Shown: positions 1 through 8,601, counted from the stretch's first letter. The stretch is 64,000 nucleotides of DNA from Ilyomonas limi (GCF_005233845.1 NZ_SZQL01000003.1:62001-126000), one strand, 5' to 3'. Notes: generated by a model not told the origin, from the sequence alone. Program-made: numbers and translations.

Positions 1-2
1 AC

Positions 3-785
3 TCGCTTTCACTGCTGGGCGATGCAGGTCATAACCTTACCGATGTAGGTGCGCTGGCTATATCGCTGCTGGCCTTCAAACTGGTACAAAAGAAGCCCAA
101 TAAACAGTTTACGTATGGCTACCGCAAAACCTCTATTCTTGCCGCTTTGCTCAATGCCGTACTGTTGCTTGTTACTATTGGGGCTATTGCTTACGAAGCC
201 GTTCGCCGCTTGCTTCATCCCGAGCAGGTAGAAGGAACCGACATCGCTATTGTAGCAGGTATTGGTATTTTGGTAAATGCCGGCACCGCCTTTTTATTCA
301 TGCGCAATAAGGAAAAAGACATCAATATCAAAGGTGCTTACCTGCACATGATGGCCGATGCTGCCGTGTCGTTAGCTATCGTGGTAGCTGGTATTATTAT
401 TCACTATACACATTGGTACTGGCTCGATCCTGCTTTTAGTATAATTATCGTTGTGGTGATACTGATAAGTACGTGGTCGCTGCTCAAAGATAGTGTGCGC
501 CTTGCACTCGACGGCGTACCGGCAGATATTAATGTAGATGACATTCAAGCTGCTGCCGAACAGATAAACGGCATCGTTCGCATCCATCATCTGCACGTAT
601 GGGCTATGAGCACTACACAAAATGCGCTCACCACGCATGTAGTAGTGCAAAGCAATTTAACGATGCAGGAAGTGCAGCGCATCAAAGAAGAACTGAAACA
701 CACTTTTCTGCATCACAATATCCAGCACAGCACCATAGAAACCGAAACTGAAGAAATGTATTGTAAGGAAATAGAGCAGTGCTAA
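3..785 (+). CDS. Cation diffusion facilitator (CDF) metal efflux transporter, 5' truncated
   Basis: The frame is already open at base 3, so the first transmembrane part lies outside the window; about 260 C-terminal residues remain. CDF proteins export Zn2+, Co2+, Cd2+ or similar ions across the inner membrane by proton antiport. The metal-site signature is visible: GDAGHNLTD (a D-x2-H-x3-D pattern) near the window edge and HMMAD (H-x3-D) later. Hydrophobic helices follow each motif and a soluble C-terminal domain of about 90 residues closes the protein, as in CzcD/ZitB. The histidine-rich loop typical of zinc members is not prominent, so the ion cannot be named. An internal ATG at 147 exists but would delete the first metal site, so it is not the start. 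Confidence 0.9.
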   Translation, partial: SLSLLGDAGHNLTDVGALAISLLAFKLVQKKPNKQFTYGYRKTSILAALLNAVLLLVTIGAIAYEAVRRLLHPEQVEGTDIAIVAGIGILVNAGTAFLFMRNKEKDINIKGAYLHMMADAAVSLAIVVAGIIIHYTHWYWLDPAFSIIIVVVILISTWSLLKDSVRLALDGVPADINVDDIQAAAEQINGIVRIHHLHVWAMSTTQNALTTHVVVQSNLTMQEVQRIKEELKHTFLHHNIQHSTIETETEEMYCKEIEQC

Positions 786-799
786 AAAGCAAAAGCATA

Positions 800-1102
800 C
801 TACAATATTTGCTGCCCGGTAAGCACATGCATCGGGTGCAGCTCATACGTATGCAGCTTTGCCTGGATAGTCGGGTCTTTTGTACAAATGGCTTGTGCGT
901 CGCTTTCGCCGGCAGCTTCTATAATTGCCAGTCCGTAGGCACCTTTTGGGTCGAGCACCGGACCATATATCAGGGCTGTTCCATTTGCCAGTAAATCATT
1001 CCAAAAAATAGCGTGTTGCTGCATCAGCTTCTTTTCTTCTTCATTCATATCCATAGCAAACGTAGTTCGCGGAGCAATCAGTTTAAACATAAAGTGCGGC
1101 AT
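800..1102 (-). CDS. YCII-related (YciI-like) domain protein
   Basis: A 100-residue protein with the dimeric alpha/beta barrel pattern of the YCII family: a first strand (FMFKLIAPR), a helix containing the conserved histidine in QQHAIFW, then strands in LIYGPVLDP and GAYGLAIIEA. Family members are small cytoplasmic proteins of mostly unknown role; a few act as dehydrochlorinases or ligand-binding proteins. It is a single-domain protein of normal family length and converges on the CDF gene with 14 bases between the stops, so the two are not co-transcribed. No partner enzyme is adjacent, and the substrate is unknown. Confidence 0.8.
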   Translation of the reverse strand: MPHFMFKLIAPRTTFAMDMNEEEKKLMQQHAIFWNDLLANGTALIYGPVLDPKGAYGLAIIEAAGESDAQAICTKDPTIQAKLHTYELHPMHVLTGQQIL

Positions 1103-1586
1103 ACAGCTATTGTTGTTTCTTGTAAAAATAAGTGCCTTTTACAATAGTTTTTAAGTAAATATTTATACTCTTTTTTATTTATAAAAGACATAAGAAAACA
1201 CATTCCTGTGCTTTTCTTTTTATGTAACGGGCTGCAGTGCTACTATGAGGCTTTAGCGGCGACGCTCCGTTTTAGGATTTTGTTCGCTATTCAGCATGTA
1301 AGCGAATATGTGAATGCAACTGCTAAGACGCAAAGGAAGACAAGCAATTAGGTCTTAAGTTTTTCTGTTCAATCCTGTTTAACCCTAAATATTCCTCTTC
1401 CTGCTTCAGAAATTTTTTATACTCAAGGCAACGGATGCAACCAATGTGCGTACTCTTTTTAATAGCACCATTGTAGGCAGGCAATAATTCCACAGAAAAT
1501 AGTACCGTTTACAGCATTCATATTGCGTGCGCTGTCATCCACAAGCAAGAGTTCTCTAATTATTCAATACATAAAATCGCTTCCTT
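1103..1586. other. Gene-free stretch of ~480 bp
   Basis: No supported reading frame. It holds an AT-rich imperfect hairpin at about 1188-1225 (an ACATAA/TTATGT-type stem with an A-rich left arm and T-rich right arm) and a weak copy of the CTAAGACGCAAAG dispersed repeat near 1322-1336. It probably carries the promoters of the YCII gene and the sugar dehydrogenase, but no clear promoter could be fixed. Confidence 0.4.
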
Positions 1587-2996
1587 ATGAAACCAATCAC
1601 AGAAATTACGAGTATTATCACCAAACAACTTTCATGTATCCCCTATTTCAACTTTATCGTACTGCTACTTTGTAGTGTACTGCTTTTTCAAAGTTGCAAA
1701 AAGCACGACTTTAATCCGCCGCCGGTGGGTGCTTACGATTTGCAACTCGTAACCGATGGGCTTACATCGCCACTGGTACTTACCGAGGCACCCGATGGCA
1801 CGCACCGCTTGTTTGTAGCCGACCAAACAGGTAAAATATGGATATTGAACGCCGACGGCAGCAAAATGTCAGAGCCATTTATTGACATCAGCAGCAAACT
1901 GCCAGCTTTATCCCCTTTCTACGACGAACGCGGATTACTGGGTTTTGCTTTTCACCCCAACTTTAAAAGTAATGGCAAGTTTTATCTTTTTTATACCGCA
2001 CCTCCACGTGCCGGTGGTCCTGAGCCTGGTGTATCCTGGGACAATCTTACCCGCATTTCCGAATTCAGGGTTTCGGCAAATCCTAACAAGGCAGATATGG
2101 CTTCGGAAAGAGTAATAATGGAAGAAGATCATCCGCAAATGAACCACGATGGTGGCACGATTGCTTTTGGTCCCGATGGCTACCTGTATATTTCCATTGG
2201 GGATGGTGGTGGTGCCGGTGACATTGATCCTGGACATGTGGATGACTGGTATGCAGTAAATGCTGGTGGCAATGGGCAGGATATAACGCATAACCGGATG
2301 GGTAATATTTTAAGAATTGATGTGAATAGCACCTGGGGAAAAATGAATTATGGCATACCAGCCGACAATCCTTTTGTAGGTACTGATGCCAAAGCTGAGA
2401 TATACGCTTATGGCTTTAGAAACCCTTACCGTTTTTCGTTTGATATGGGTGATGACCACAAACTGTATGTAGGCGATGCCGGCCAGTCTTTGTACGAAGA
2501 AATAGATATTGTAACAAAAGGTGGTAACTATGGCTGGAATGTAAAAGAAGGTACGCACTGCTTTAATACCGATGATTTCTTTACAGAACGTGCAGCCTGC
2601 CCCATGGAAGATACTGCCGGTAATCCTTTGATTGATCCGATTATTGAACAGCCTAACTACGCTAATCCCAAAGGAGGCATTACGCTTGTTATTGTAGGCG
2701 GTAATGTATATCGTGGTAAGAGCATACCTTTCTTATATGGCAAATACATTTTCGGTTCTTTATCTGCTGATGACGAAGAGGCAGCCGGCAAATTGTATTT
2801 GGGTAAGCCTGCAGCCAGCGGACTATGGGGATACGAAGAACTGAAGCTAAAGAGCTTTCCTGATGATTTAGGACAATATGTAAAGAGTTTTGGACAAGAC
2901 CTGAATGGCGAAGTATATGTAATGACTTCAGGACAACTTGGCCCTATGGGAAATACCGGCAAGGTGTATAAGCTGGTATATGGTGTAAGGAAGTAA
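1587..2996 (+). CDS. PQQ-dependent sugar dehydrogenase-like (GSDH/sorbosone dehydrogenase) lipoprotein
   Basis: A 469-residue exported beta-propeller protein. The signal peptide ends in LLFQSC with Cys37 as the likely lipidated residue. The soluble quinoprotein glucose dehydrogenase family is shown by GLTSPLVLTEAPDG at the start of the propeller, RGLLGFAFHPNF (about 115-126), the catalytic-type MNHDGGTIAFG (about 185-195), YGFRNPYRFSFD and GGNYGWNVKEG. The family oxidises aldose sugars or sorbosone with PQQ and calcium in the periplasm or on the cell surface; the natural substrate of lipoprotein members is usually not known. A strong intrinsic terminator follows 26 bases after the stop, so the gene is probably monocistronic. 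PQQ synthesis genes are not in the window, so cofactor use is inferred. Confidence 0.88.
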   Translation: MKPITEITSIITKQLSCIPYFNFIVLLLCSVLLFQSCKKHDFNPPPVGAYDLQLVTDGLTSPLVLTEAPDGTHRLFVADQTGKIWILNADGSKMSEPFIDISSKLPALSPFYDERGLLGFAFHPNFKSNGKFYLFYTAPPRAGGPEPGVSWDNLTRISEFRVSANPNKADMASERVIMEEDHPQMNHDGGTIAFGPDGYLYISIGDGGGAGDIDPGHVDDWYAVNAGGNGQDITHNRMGNILRIDVNSTWGKMNYGIPADNPFVGTDAKAEIYAYGFRNPYRFSFDMGDDHKLYVGDAGQSLYEEIDIVTKGGNYGWNVKEGTHCFNTDDFFTERAACPMEDTAGNPLIDPIIEQPNYANPKGGITLVIVGGNVYRGKSIPFLYGKYIFGSLSADDEEAAGKLYLGKPAASGLWGYEELKLKSFPDDLGQYVKSFGQDLNGEVYVMTSGQLGPMGNTGKVYKLVYGVRK

Positions 2997-3022
2997 GAGA
3001 GTAAGTCTGATTAATTACAATT

Positions 3023-3053
3023 AAAAAGGCGTGTATAAAAACACGCCTTTTTT
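3023..3053 (+). terminator. Intrinsic terminator after the sugar dehydrogenase gene
   Basis: A perfect 12-bp stem (AAAAAGGCGTGT at 3023-3034, ACACGCCTTTTT at 3041-3052) with a 6-base loop and a T-run, 26 bases after the stop at 2996. Confidence 0.9.
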
Positions 3054-3158
3054 CATTAAAAGACAAGAATAAATAACACCACAATTATAAAGAGAAGATA
3101 GTTTGCAAAGCATAGTTTATAATACATCTGTTTTTATCTTGTGGGCTAATTATCTCTT

Positions 3159-3623
3159 ATGAATAACAGCAAGCGGCTTACCAACATACGCGCACTCATT
3201 GCTTTTTTCATGCTGATGCTTGCACTTAGTGGAATCACTGCTTTTGCACCGGAATTGGAATTAAAATGGCTGCTCCAATTTGAAGGCAGTATGCCTTCTG
3301 CCTTATACCAGTGGATACAAGAGGTATATAACGCCATAAGCGAAACAAACAGCAAATACCCCTTTCTAATGTACGGCTACGACTGGCTTGCATTTGCACA
3401 CCTGGTTATTGCACTCGTATTCATAGGACCTTATAAAGACCCGCAAAAGAATATCTGGGTAATAAACTGGGCAATCATAGCTTGTATTTGCGTACTTCCA
3501 TTAGCACTTATTGCGGGTCCAATAAGAGGCATACCGCTCTACTGGCAATTCATTGATTGTGCATTTGGCGTTTTTGGCATTATTCCGCTGCTGATATGCC
3601 GTCGGTGGATAAAACAACTGTAA
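3159..3623 (+). CDS. Four-helix membrane protein of unknown function
   Basis: A 154-residue protein with four hydrophobic segments at about 11-30, 76-90, 100-119 and 130-147. The first loop is exported-looking and holds GSMPSALYQWIQ; the DWLAFAHL stretch opens the second helix. I do not recognise an enzyme motif; similar small 4-TM proteins occur in Bacteroidota and are annotated as hypothetical. The stop is followed at once by a perfect palindromic terminator. The gene stands alone between a terminator and a convergent lipoprotein gene, so context gives no role. Confidence 0.7.
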   Translation: MNNSKRLTNIRALIAFFMLMLALSGITAFAPELELKWLLQFEGSMPSALYQWIQEVYNAISETNSKYPFLMYGYDWLAFAHLVIALVFIGPYKDPQKNIWVINWAIIACICVLPLALIAGPIRGIPLYWQFIDCAFGVFGIIPLLICRRWIKQL

Positions 3624-3626
3624 ACA

Positions 3627-3662
3627 AAAAGGTTCCGGACTTTTAAAAGTCCGGAACCTTTT
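3627..3662. terminator. Perfect 36-bp palindromic terminator, repeat family C
   Basis: The 36 bases form a fully self-complementary hairpin (arms centred on GGTTCCGGACTTTT and AAAAGTCCGGAACC) ending in T residues on both strands. It lies 3 bases after the stop at 3623 and about 58 bases from the convergent gene end at 3720, so it can serve both. The same GGTTCCGGACT hairpin recurs at 14488-14521. Confidence 0.85.
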
Positions 3663-3673
3663 CTCATTAAGAT

Positions 3674-3716
3674 ATTTTGTGAACCTTTCTGTCCTTATAG
3701 TCCTTGTGGTTTCAAA
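3674..3716 (-). repeat. Dispersed GTGAACCT/CCTTGTGGTT-type intergenic sequence
   Basis: The stretch reads TTGTGAACCTTTCTGTCC followed by TTATAGTCCTTGTGGTTTC. I recognise this as resembling a low-complexity sequence often seen between genes in Bacteroidota genomes (from memory, not searched). It lies in the convergent gap next to the palindromic terminator. Confidence 0.35.
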
Positions 3717-3719
3717 AAA

Positions 3720-4364
3720 TTACAAACTTTTATCTTCTCTTATTTTAATGGTTACAGTATGTGGCGCTACTTCATCGCCACCAAAGTAAGGCAGCAGGTT
3801 ATAACCCTTTGCCTTTACAGTTTTGCTGGCGCGTGGTACCGATGTAATAACACCATTTACCACAAAATCGTAATGATCGCCCCGTACAATTATGGCACAT
3901 TTATTTTCTACACCAATAGGCACTGCACCCAGCACTTTATCACTGCGTACACCCTTATTGTAAGTATAAGCTGATAGCTCCAGCTCATTATTGCACCAGC
4001 GCCAGCCAAAGCGCGCGCTATACTGATGGTGCAGGCTGTTGTTGTCGCTAAAACCATACAGCTTATTTTCGTCATGCTGGTTTTGCGGGTTTTTACTTTG
4101 ATAAATAGCCGAAGAGTCGAATTGTACGGTAAAATACAATGCCGGTGCTTCAAAAGAAGGATAACTGTTACCCACGCAATAATGCTGGCCTGCACGGATG
4201 GTATAGGTGGTAAATGCATTGGCTGCATTTGCTCTTTTTACCGCACTGTCTGTTGCAGCGTCCGATGTTTTGTTTGTAATAGTGGCCATGTCTTTCTGAC
4301 AACTCAATAAACCTGTAAATAACAGCGCAGCAAAGGCTGCTTGCACATGACTGTTCAATTTCAT
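3720..4364 (-). CDS. Secreted lipoprotein of unknown function
   Basis: A 214-residue protein with a signal peptide ending in TGLLSC, so Cys22 is the likely lipid anchor and the protein would sit in the outer or inner membrane. After a linker rich in Ala, Thr and Ser the mature part is compact and rich in aromatic residues (AGQHYCVGNSYPSF, ARFGWRWCNNEL, YNLLPYFGGDE). It has three cysteines in the mature domain. I do not recognise the fold; a carbohydrate-binding or lipocalin-like beta-structure is possible but unproven. A TAATTTTG promoter element lies 20 bases upstream of the start. Confidence 0.7.
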   Translation of the reverse strand: MKLNSHVQAAFAALLFTGLLSCQKDMATITNKTSDAATDSAVKRANAANAFTTYTIRAGQHYCVGNSYPSFEAPALYFTVQFDSSAIYQSKNPQNQHDENKLYGFSDNNSLHHQYSARFGWRWCNNELELSAYTYNKGVRSDKVLGAVPIGVENKCAIIVRGDHYDFVVNGVITSVPRASKTVKAKGYNLLPYFGGDEVAPHTVTIKIREDKSL

Positions 4365-4383
4365 CTTGATATTGGATTTTGTG

Positions 4384-4391
4384 CAAAATTA
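4384..4391 (-). promoter_or_regulatory. Candidate -7 promoter element (TAATTTTG)
   Basis: On the minus strand this reads TAATTTTG, a match to the Bacteroidota TAnnTTTG -7 consensus, 20 bases upstream of the lipoprotein start at 4364. No clear TTG -33 element is present at the usual spacing. Confidence 0.45.
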
Positions 4392-4603
4392 AAACTCGTT
4401 GCTGTTCGATGGCATTAAATTGTGTTGAAAATAATAAGGTGTAATTAATAAAAAACTAAGGTGGGATAAAGGATAACTTACCCTGGTAAAAGTAATAAGC
4501 GTGAATAATTACTGATACTTAAAATATTACACTCCTTCTTACGTTTTACAACAAAACCTCACTATTTACTGCAAAATTTTCACTACAACACAACTGCCTG
4601 TTC

Positions 4604-6082
4604 ATGAAGTGCTTTCGCCTTGCTATTTTCTTGTATTGTTCTTCTTTTACACTCGCCATAGCGAAGGCGCAATCTTTTACAGGCTACGATGTGGCTTCAT
4701 ATAGTGGTGTGTATGGTACCTTGTACAATCCTGCCAATATTTTAGACCATCGTGTACGGGCCGACGTCAACTTAGCCGGGTTTTCCTTTTCGGAAGCCAA
4801 CAACATAGTAAAGCTGCAATTCAGGAATACCGATAATGGCGCAACGCTTAACTTTCCTACCCACAAAACCGGAAGAGCAGGTTTTCAAACAGATATTTTA
4901 GGACCTTCCTTCATGGTTCGTTTGTCCGATAAACATGCTTTTGCCATTTCCACCCGTTTCAGGGCACAAGCCAATGTCGATAAGCTAAGTGCGCCGGTAC
5001 TCAACCTGAGCCTGCTGAAAGATGTAAAAAGCCTTAATCATTTGCCCATTACAGCACCCGGCGGCACTATACAGGCGCATGCGTGGAATGAGCTGGCTTT
5101 TACTTACAGCCGGCAGGTAGCCATCTCCGACCTGGGGGTATGGAAAGCAGCCATATCGCTCAAGTTCACCGGCGGGCAAGGCGCTGCTTATTTTAAAGCC
5201 AATAACTTACGGTTTATTTACAACGATTCTTTAAGAACCAACCAGGCATTGCGCGAGGCGTACGGCGGCGCTGCCAATACATCCGGCAATATCAACCTTG
5301 CCTATGCTAATTTTATGGACGATTGGGGAGATACTCATAATTACCACTTTTTTCGCCAGCCGGGCATTGCAGCCGACATTGGTGTAACATATGAATACCG
5401 CGATGTAATGCAGGTATATGAAACTGCTTACAACGAAAATACACTGAACTATAAATGGAAGGCAGGCGCTTCTGTTACCGACATTGGCAGTATTAAATAC
5501 AACGCTTCGCCCAACTCGGCAAGTGTTCGTTTTGCAGGGCAAACATACGTGTTTAACGACCTCGCTGTACCTGCCGACAGCAGCAGCCTGCAACAGATTG
5601 TCCGTTATTATAAAACGACTTTTAATGGCAGCAATGGCGCACCGTATTTTACAATGGCTTTGCCCACCACCTTACATGTAATGTTTGATTATAGTTTTAA
5701 TAAATGGTTCTCCACGGCTGCACATTTCTCTATGCCGCTTTTGGGCGCCGCATTTCCTTATTATACCGGCACACACAATTTATCCATGCTCACCATTACG
5801 CCACGCGCCGAGTTGCCCTGGGTAGGTGCTTACCTGCCCATTAGTTACCACTTTGCGGCCGGCTTGCAAGTAGGCAGTGCAGTGCGCTTAGGTCCTTTGG
5901 TAATAGGCTCAGCTACGGCTGCCAGCAGCATTTTGTTGGGTAAGGGAAAAGGCGTGGATGCCTATTTTATATTACGCATTCCTTTCTTCGGCTACCGGGA
6001 GTATAAAGAGAAAGATAGAGCACCCGTACACAACAAATGGAGCAAACTGGCGCGAAAGATATTTGGGTGCCCGCGATTATAA
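4604..6082 (+). CDS. DUF5723-like outer-membrane beta-barrel protein
   Basis: A 492-residue exported protein with a signal peptide ending near AIAKAQ. The mature start SFTGYDVASYSGVYG..YNPA with later alternating hydrophobic strands and the closing segment YFILRIPFFGYRE matches what I know of the DUF5723 family, predicted outer-membrane barrels of Bacteroidota with unknown cargo. The YNPANILD motif right after the signal peptide is typical of FadL/PorV-like barrels. It has no obvious operon partner: it is convergent with the serine hydrolase at 6207-7079. The family assignment is from memory of sequence pattern. Confidence 0.72.
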   Translation: MKCFRLAIFLYCSSFTLAIAKAQSFTGYDVASYSGVYGTLYNPANILDHRVRADVNLAGFSFSEANNIVKLQFRNTDNGATLNFPTHKTGRAGFQTDILGPSFMVRLSDKHAFAISTRFRAQANVDKLSAPVLNLSLLKDVKSLNHLPITAPGGTIQAHAWNELAFTYSRQVAISDLGVWKAAISLKFTGGQGAAYFKANNLRFIYNDSLRTNQALREAYGGAANTSGNINLAYANFMDDWGDTHNYHFFRQPGIAADIGVTYEYRDVMQVYETAYNENTLNYKWKAGASVTDIGSIKYNASPNSASVRFAGQTYVFNDLAVPADSSSLQQIVRYYKTTFNGSNGAPYFTMALPTTLHVMFDYSFNKWFSTAAHFSMPLLGAAFPYYTGTHNLSMLTITPRAELPWVGAYLPISYHFAAGLQVGSAVRLGPLVIGSATAASSILLGKGKGVDAYFILRIPFFGYREYKEKDRAPVHNKWSKLARKIFGCPRL

Positions 6083-6206
6083 TTTTTAATAATGATTGTG
6101 CTGATAAATAACTGATAATACTGATACCTGCTGTAACTGTGAAATGGGAAAGATGAAACGCTTGTGTTTTTCATTTGCAGGCATAGCTCAAAGCAGCATT
6201 TCCGCT

Positions 6207-7079
6207 TCACCTACTACCATAATACTCCCACAGCAGTTTTGAAAGTTTACGGGTAAGCACCCAGGCTTCGTTGTTCGCGGCCCAACTGGTGTCTTTATTA
6301 TTGTTGGTGCAAATACAAAAAATGTAGCGACAATGTTTACCATTTACATACATCACTTCGCTGCGGCTTTCATCCACCGCACCGTTTTTGCTGGCAACAA
6401 ATACACCCGCCGGCACTTGCGAAACCGCTTCTTCATCCCAATAATTCCTACTTAATAACCGCAACATCCGGTCACTTGCAGCTTTGCTGATGATTTGTCC
6501 TTTTACAATCATCTCCATTAAGGTTGCCATTTCACGGGGAGAGGTTTGTCCCCAGCCATATTTACTTTGGTTGTCCTTTCTGCCCGGCGTACGGCTGTTT
6601 ACACGGGTTACTTTCATGCCCAGACTATCCAAGTATGCATTAATGCGCTGCCCGCCGCCAGCCAGACTTTGCAGCCACAGGCTGGCGGTGTTATCGCTCA
6701 TGGTGAGCATCAGCATCATTATCTTACTCAGTTCTATGTGTTCGGTGTCTTTGAAGGAGCCTAATATATCTACACCAGGATACAAGAGCGAATCGCTATA
6801 TATCAATTCCTGATGATATTGCAATTCGCTGTCTTCAATCTTGTGCATCGTACCAATAAGAATGGGAATTTTTATCATACTGGCTGTAGGAAAAATACTG
6901 TCAGCATTGATAGCAACGGTTTTGCCCTTTTCCAAATCATGCACATACACACCTACATCGCCGTTGAAGCCTTGCAGTAAAGATTGGATGTTTGCCCGCA
7001 GTTTTTTATCTGTTTTTTGCGCGTGAATAGCCGTGGTAGCACACAGCAGCAATAAGCAGAGAAAATAATGGTTTTTCAT
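6207..7079 (-). CDS. Class A beta-lactamase-fold serine hydrolase lacking the Glu166 loop
   Basis: A 290-residue periplasmic protein with a signal peptide (cleavage near HAQ, about residue 21). It carries the serine penicillin-interacting fold: Ser67-x-x-Lys70 in TASMIK, the SDN triad at 128-130 and Lys-Asn-Gly at 231-233 where KTG is normal. The region that in true class A enzymes holds E-P-x-L-N, the deacylating Glu166, reads TPGRKDNQSKYG and has no such glutamate. Homologues are annotated both as beta-lactamases and as serine hydrolases. By sequence it could be acylated by beta-lactams but may not turn them over; a peptidase or esterase role is equally likely. It is convergent with 4604-6082 and likely monocistronic. 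Confidence 0.85.
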   Translation of the reverse strand: MKNHYFLCLLLLCATTAIHAQKTDKKLRANIQSLLQGFNGDVGVYVHDLEKGKTVAINADSIFPTASMIKIPILIGTMHKIEDSELQYHQELIYSDSLLYPGVDILGSFKDTEHIELSKIMMLMLTMSDNTASLWLQSLAGGGQRINAYLDSLGMKVTRVNSRTPGRKDNQSKYGWGQTSPREMATLMEMIVKGQIISKAASDRMLRLLSRNYWDEEAVSQVPAGVFVASKNGAVDESRSEVMYVNGKHCRYIFCICTNNNKDTSWAANNEAWVLTRKLSKLLWEYYGSR

Positions 7080-7204
7080 ACAGGTAAAAATAAGTTAGCG
7101 GCTGTAAATGGAAGAGAACTTATACACCTTTCTCAATAAAAAAGGTACAGCAGGACGGCAGTAATGACCTGCCAAAAGGTAAATAAAAATGAGTGGCATG
7201 GCAT

Positions 7205-7224
7205 TTGTTTAAACGTTTAAACAA
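7205..7224. promoter_or_regulatory. 20-bp perfect palindrome, LacI-type operator candidate
   Basis: TTGTTTAAACGTTTAAACAA is self-complementary over all 20 bases with a central CG, the layout of LacI/PurR-family operators. It lies 79 bases upstream of the small gene at 7304 and 125 bases upstream of the divergent serine hydrolase start, so it could control either. No LacI-type regulator is in the window. Confidence 0.5.
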
Positions 7225-7255
7225 TTTGGGTTACCTTTTTCTCTTTATTGTATTA

Positions 7256-7274
7256 ATGTGTATAAGATACACAT
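7256..7274. promoter_or_regulatory. Second dyad upstream of the 49-codon gene
   Basis: ATGTGTAT-AAG-ATACACAT: 8-bp perfect arms around a 3-base centre, 29 bases upstream of the start at 7304. Its size and position suit a repressor or activator site overlapping the promoter or start of transcription. Confidence 0.4.
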
Positions 7275-7303
7275 CTTATTGATGAACTTTAAAATTTAGA
7301 ATT

Positions 7304-7453
7304 ATGAACTCGATTAAAGATTTGATTTTTGACAGAGAAATAGTGTCAAAGCTAAGGCAGGCTAAGATGACTAAAGAAATGTTGTATAACCATCTTAGCA
7401 ACGGCAGGATTACCTTACAGGAATACTTAATTGCCAGCAGAAACCTGGCCTAA
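7304..7453 (+). CDS. Small protein, 49 residues, unknown function
   Basis: An uninterrupted frame from ATG at 7304 to TAA at 7451-7453, below usual length cut-offs. The product starts MNSIKDLIFDREIVSKL and continues RQAKMTKEMLYNHLSNG, then ITLQEYLIASRNLA. It is hydrophilic and probably helical, with a mix of acidic and basic residues and no signal peptide. Support for a real gene comes from its surroundings: two upstream dyads, a start preceded by AT-rich sequence, and a strong long-stem terminator 70 bases after the stop. I do not recognise a family; the size and helix pattern could suit a small regulator or a toxin-antitoxin style protein, but nothing shows this. Confidence 0.55.
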   Translation: MNSIKDLIFDREIVSKLRQAKMTKEMLYNHLSNGRITLQEYLIASRNLA

Positions 7454-7523
7454 GCTGCCACAACAGCCATATAAAATTCTCCCCGTTTAAACCGGGAAAC
7501 TTATACAACTTCTTCTTAAACAA

Positions 7524-7581
7524 TTGCTTACGTTACTTGTTTAACTGCAGACTAAACAAGATGGCGTAAGCAAATTTTTTT
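7524..7581 (+). terminator. Long two-stem intrinsic terminator
   Basis: Outer arms TTGCTTACG (7524-7532) and CGTAAGCAA (7565-7573) and inner arms CTTGTTTA (7536-7543) and TAAACAAG (7553-7560) stack into one long hairpin, followed by ATTTTTTT. The T-run is on the plus strand, so it ends the 7304-7453 transcript; the convergent YitT gene ends at 7624. Confidence 0.8.
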
Positions 7582-7623
7582 GCGCGTAGCACGTAGCAGG
7601 AAAAAGGCTTAAATAAAGGATAA

Positions 7624-8601
7624 TTAATGCTCCAGCGGACGCTTTTTTATCATGCCGCCCCTGGTATCTTTTACTGCACTCATCACCACAAAGGCATACT
7701 TGTCTATACGGATTATTTCGGTGTTTAGCTTATTGAGTTCCAGCCGCGTAACAACGGTGTATAATATATCCATGTCTTTCTTTTCGCCCTTTTTACCAAA
7801 CCCCTGCTTACCGCTATACACTGTTACGCCTCTTCCCATTGTATTAACAATCATTTGCTTTATCTCCTCGTTGTGCACCGAAACGATGGTAACGCCGGTG
7901 TATTCTTCAATACCTTCTATTACAAAATCAAGCGTTTTGGATGCAGCCAGGTAAGTAACCATTGAGTAAAGGGCATTCTCTATAGATAATAAATAAGCGG
8001 CTGCAGAAAAAATAATCACATTTACCATTATAATCACATCGCCTACGGTTGTGCCCAGCCTGCGGCTGAGAGAAATAGCCAGCACTTCGGTGCCATCGAG
8101 TACGGCACCGCCCCTTATACTCATGCCAATGCCAGCACCCAAAAAGAAGCCTCCAAACACCGCAACCAGAAACTTGTCGTGTGTTACTTCAGGAAAATGA
8201 ACGGTAGCCACACATACAGCCAAGCCAGTAATAGATAGTGCTGTTTTAACAGCAAAAGCTCTGTTAATTACTTTAAAACCAAGAAATACAAAAGGGATAT
8301 TAATAATAACGAGTAGCCAGTACAACGGTATGCCCGAAATAGTAGAGATGAGTAGCGATATGCCTGTAGCGCCGCCGTCTATAAAGTTGCTTGGTAGCAG
8401 GAAGCTTTCGAGCCCAAAAGCAGCAGAGCCAATGCCGAGCATCATAAAAAAAATGTCACGAACCAGGCTAAGGGTTAGAATTTTAAACTCAAAAAAACCT
8501 CTGGCAAAGTCGTAATCCGAATAAGGCTCTGGCGCTTTATGCTGCCTGTTTTTGAGTACTGTTTGTATTACAATCTGCTTCCAGAATGGATTCATAAACA
8601 A
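7624..8601 (-). CDS. YitT family membrane protein (DUF161/DUF2179)
   Basis: A 325-residue integral membrane protein. After a cytoplasmic N-terminus of about 45 residues come five to six hydrophobic helices (for example DIFFMMLGIGSAAFGLE and the glycine-rich VAVFGGFFLGAGIGMS). A soluble C-terminal domain of about 80 residues follows (VTIVSVHNEEIKQMIV..GRGVTVYSG..G), which is the DUF2179 module. The GGATGISLL and RGGAVLDGTEVLA stretches are typical of YitT proteins. Their transport role is not settled. Upstream neighbours are unrelated; the gene is convergent with the 49-codon gene. Confidence 0.87.
   Translation of the reverse strand: MFMNPFWKQIVIQTVLKNRQHKAPEPYSDYDFARGFFEFKILTLSLVRDIFFMMLGIGSAAFGLESFLLPSNFIDGGATGISLLISTISGIPLYWLLVIINIPFVFLGFKVINRAFAVKTALSITGLAVCVATVHFPEVTHDKFLVAVFGGFFLGAGIGMSIRGGAVLDGTEVLAISLSRRLGTTVGDVIIMVNVIIFSAAAYLLSIENALYSMVTYLAASKTLDFVIEGIEEYTGVTIVSVHNEEIKQMIVNTMGRGVTVYSGKQGFGKKGEKKDMDILYTVVTRLELNKLNTEIIRIDKYAFVVMSAVKDTRGGMIKKRPLEH

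Noticed and set aside
6207-7079. Antibiotic resistance gene call
   Set aside because: The deacylation glutamate loop is missing, so functional beta-lactamase activity is not supported.
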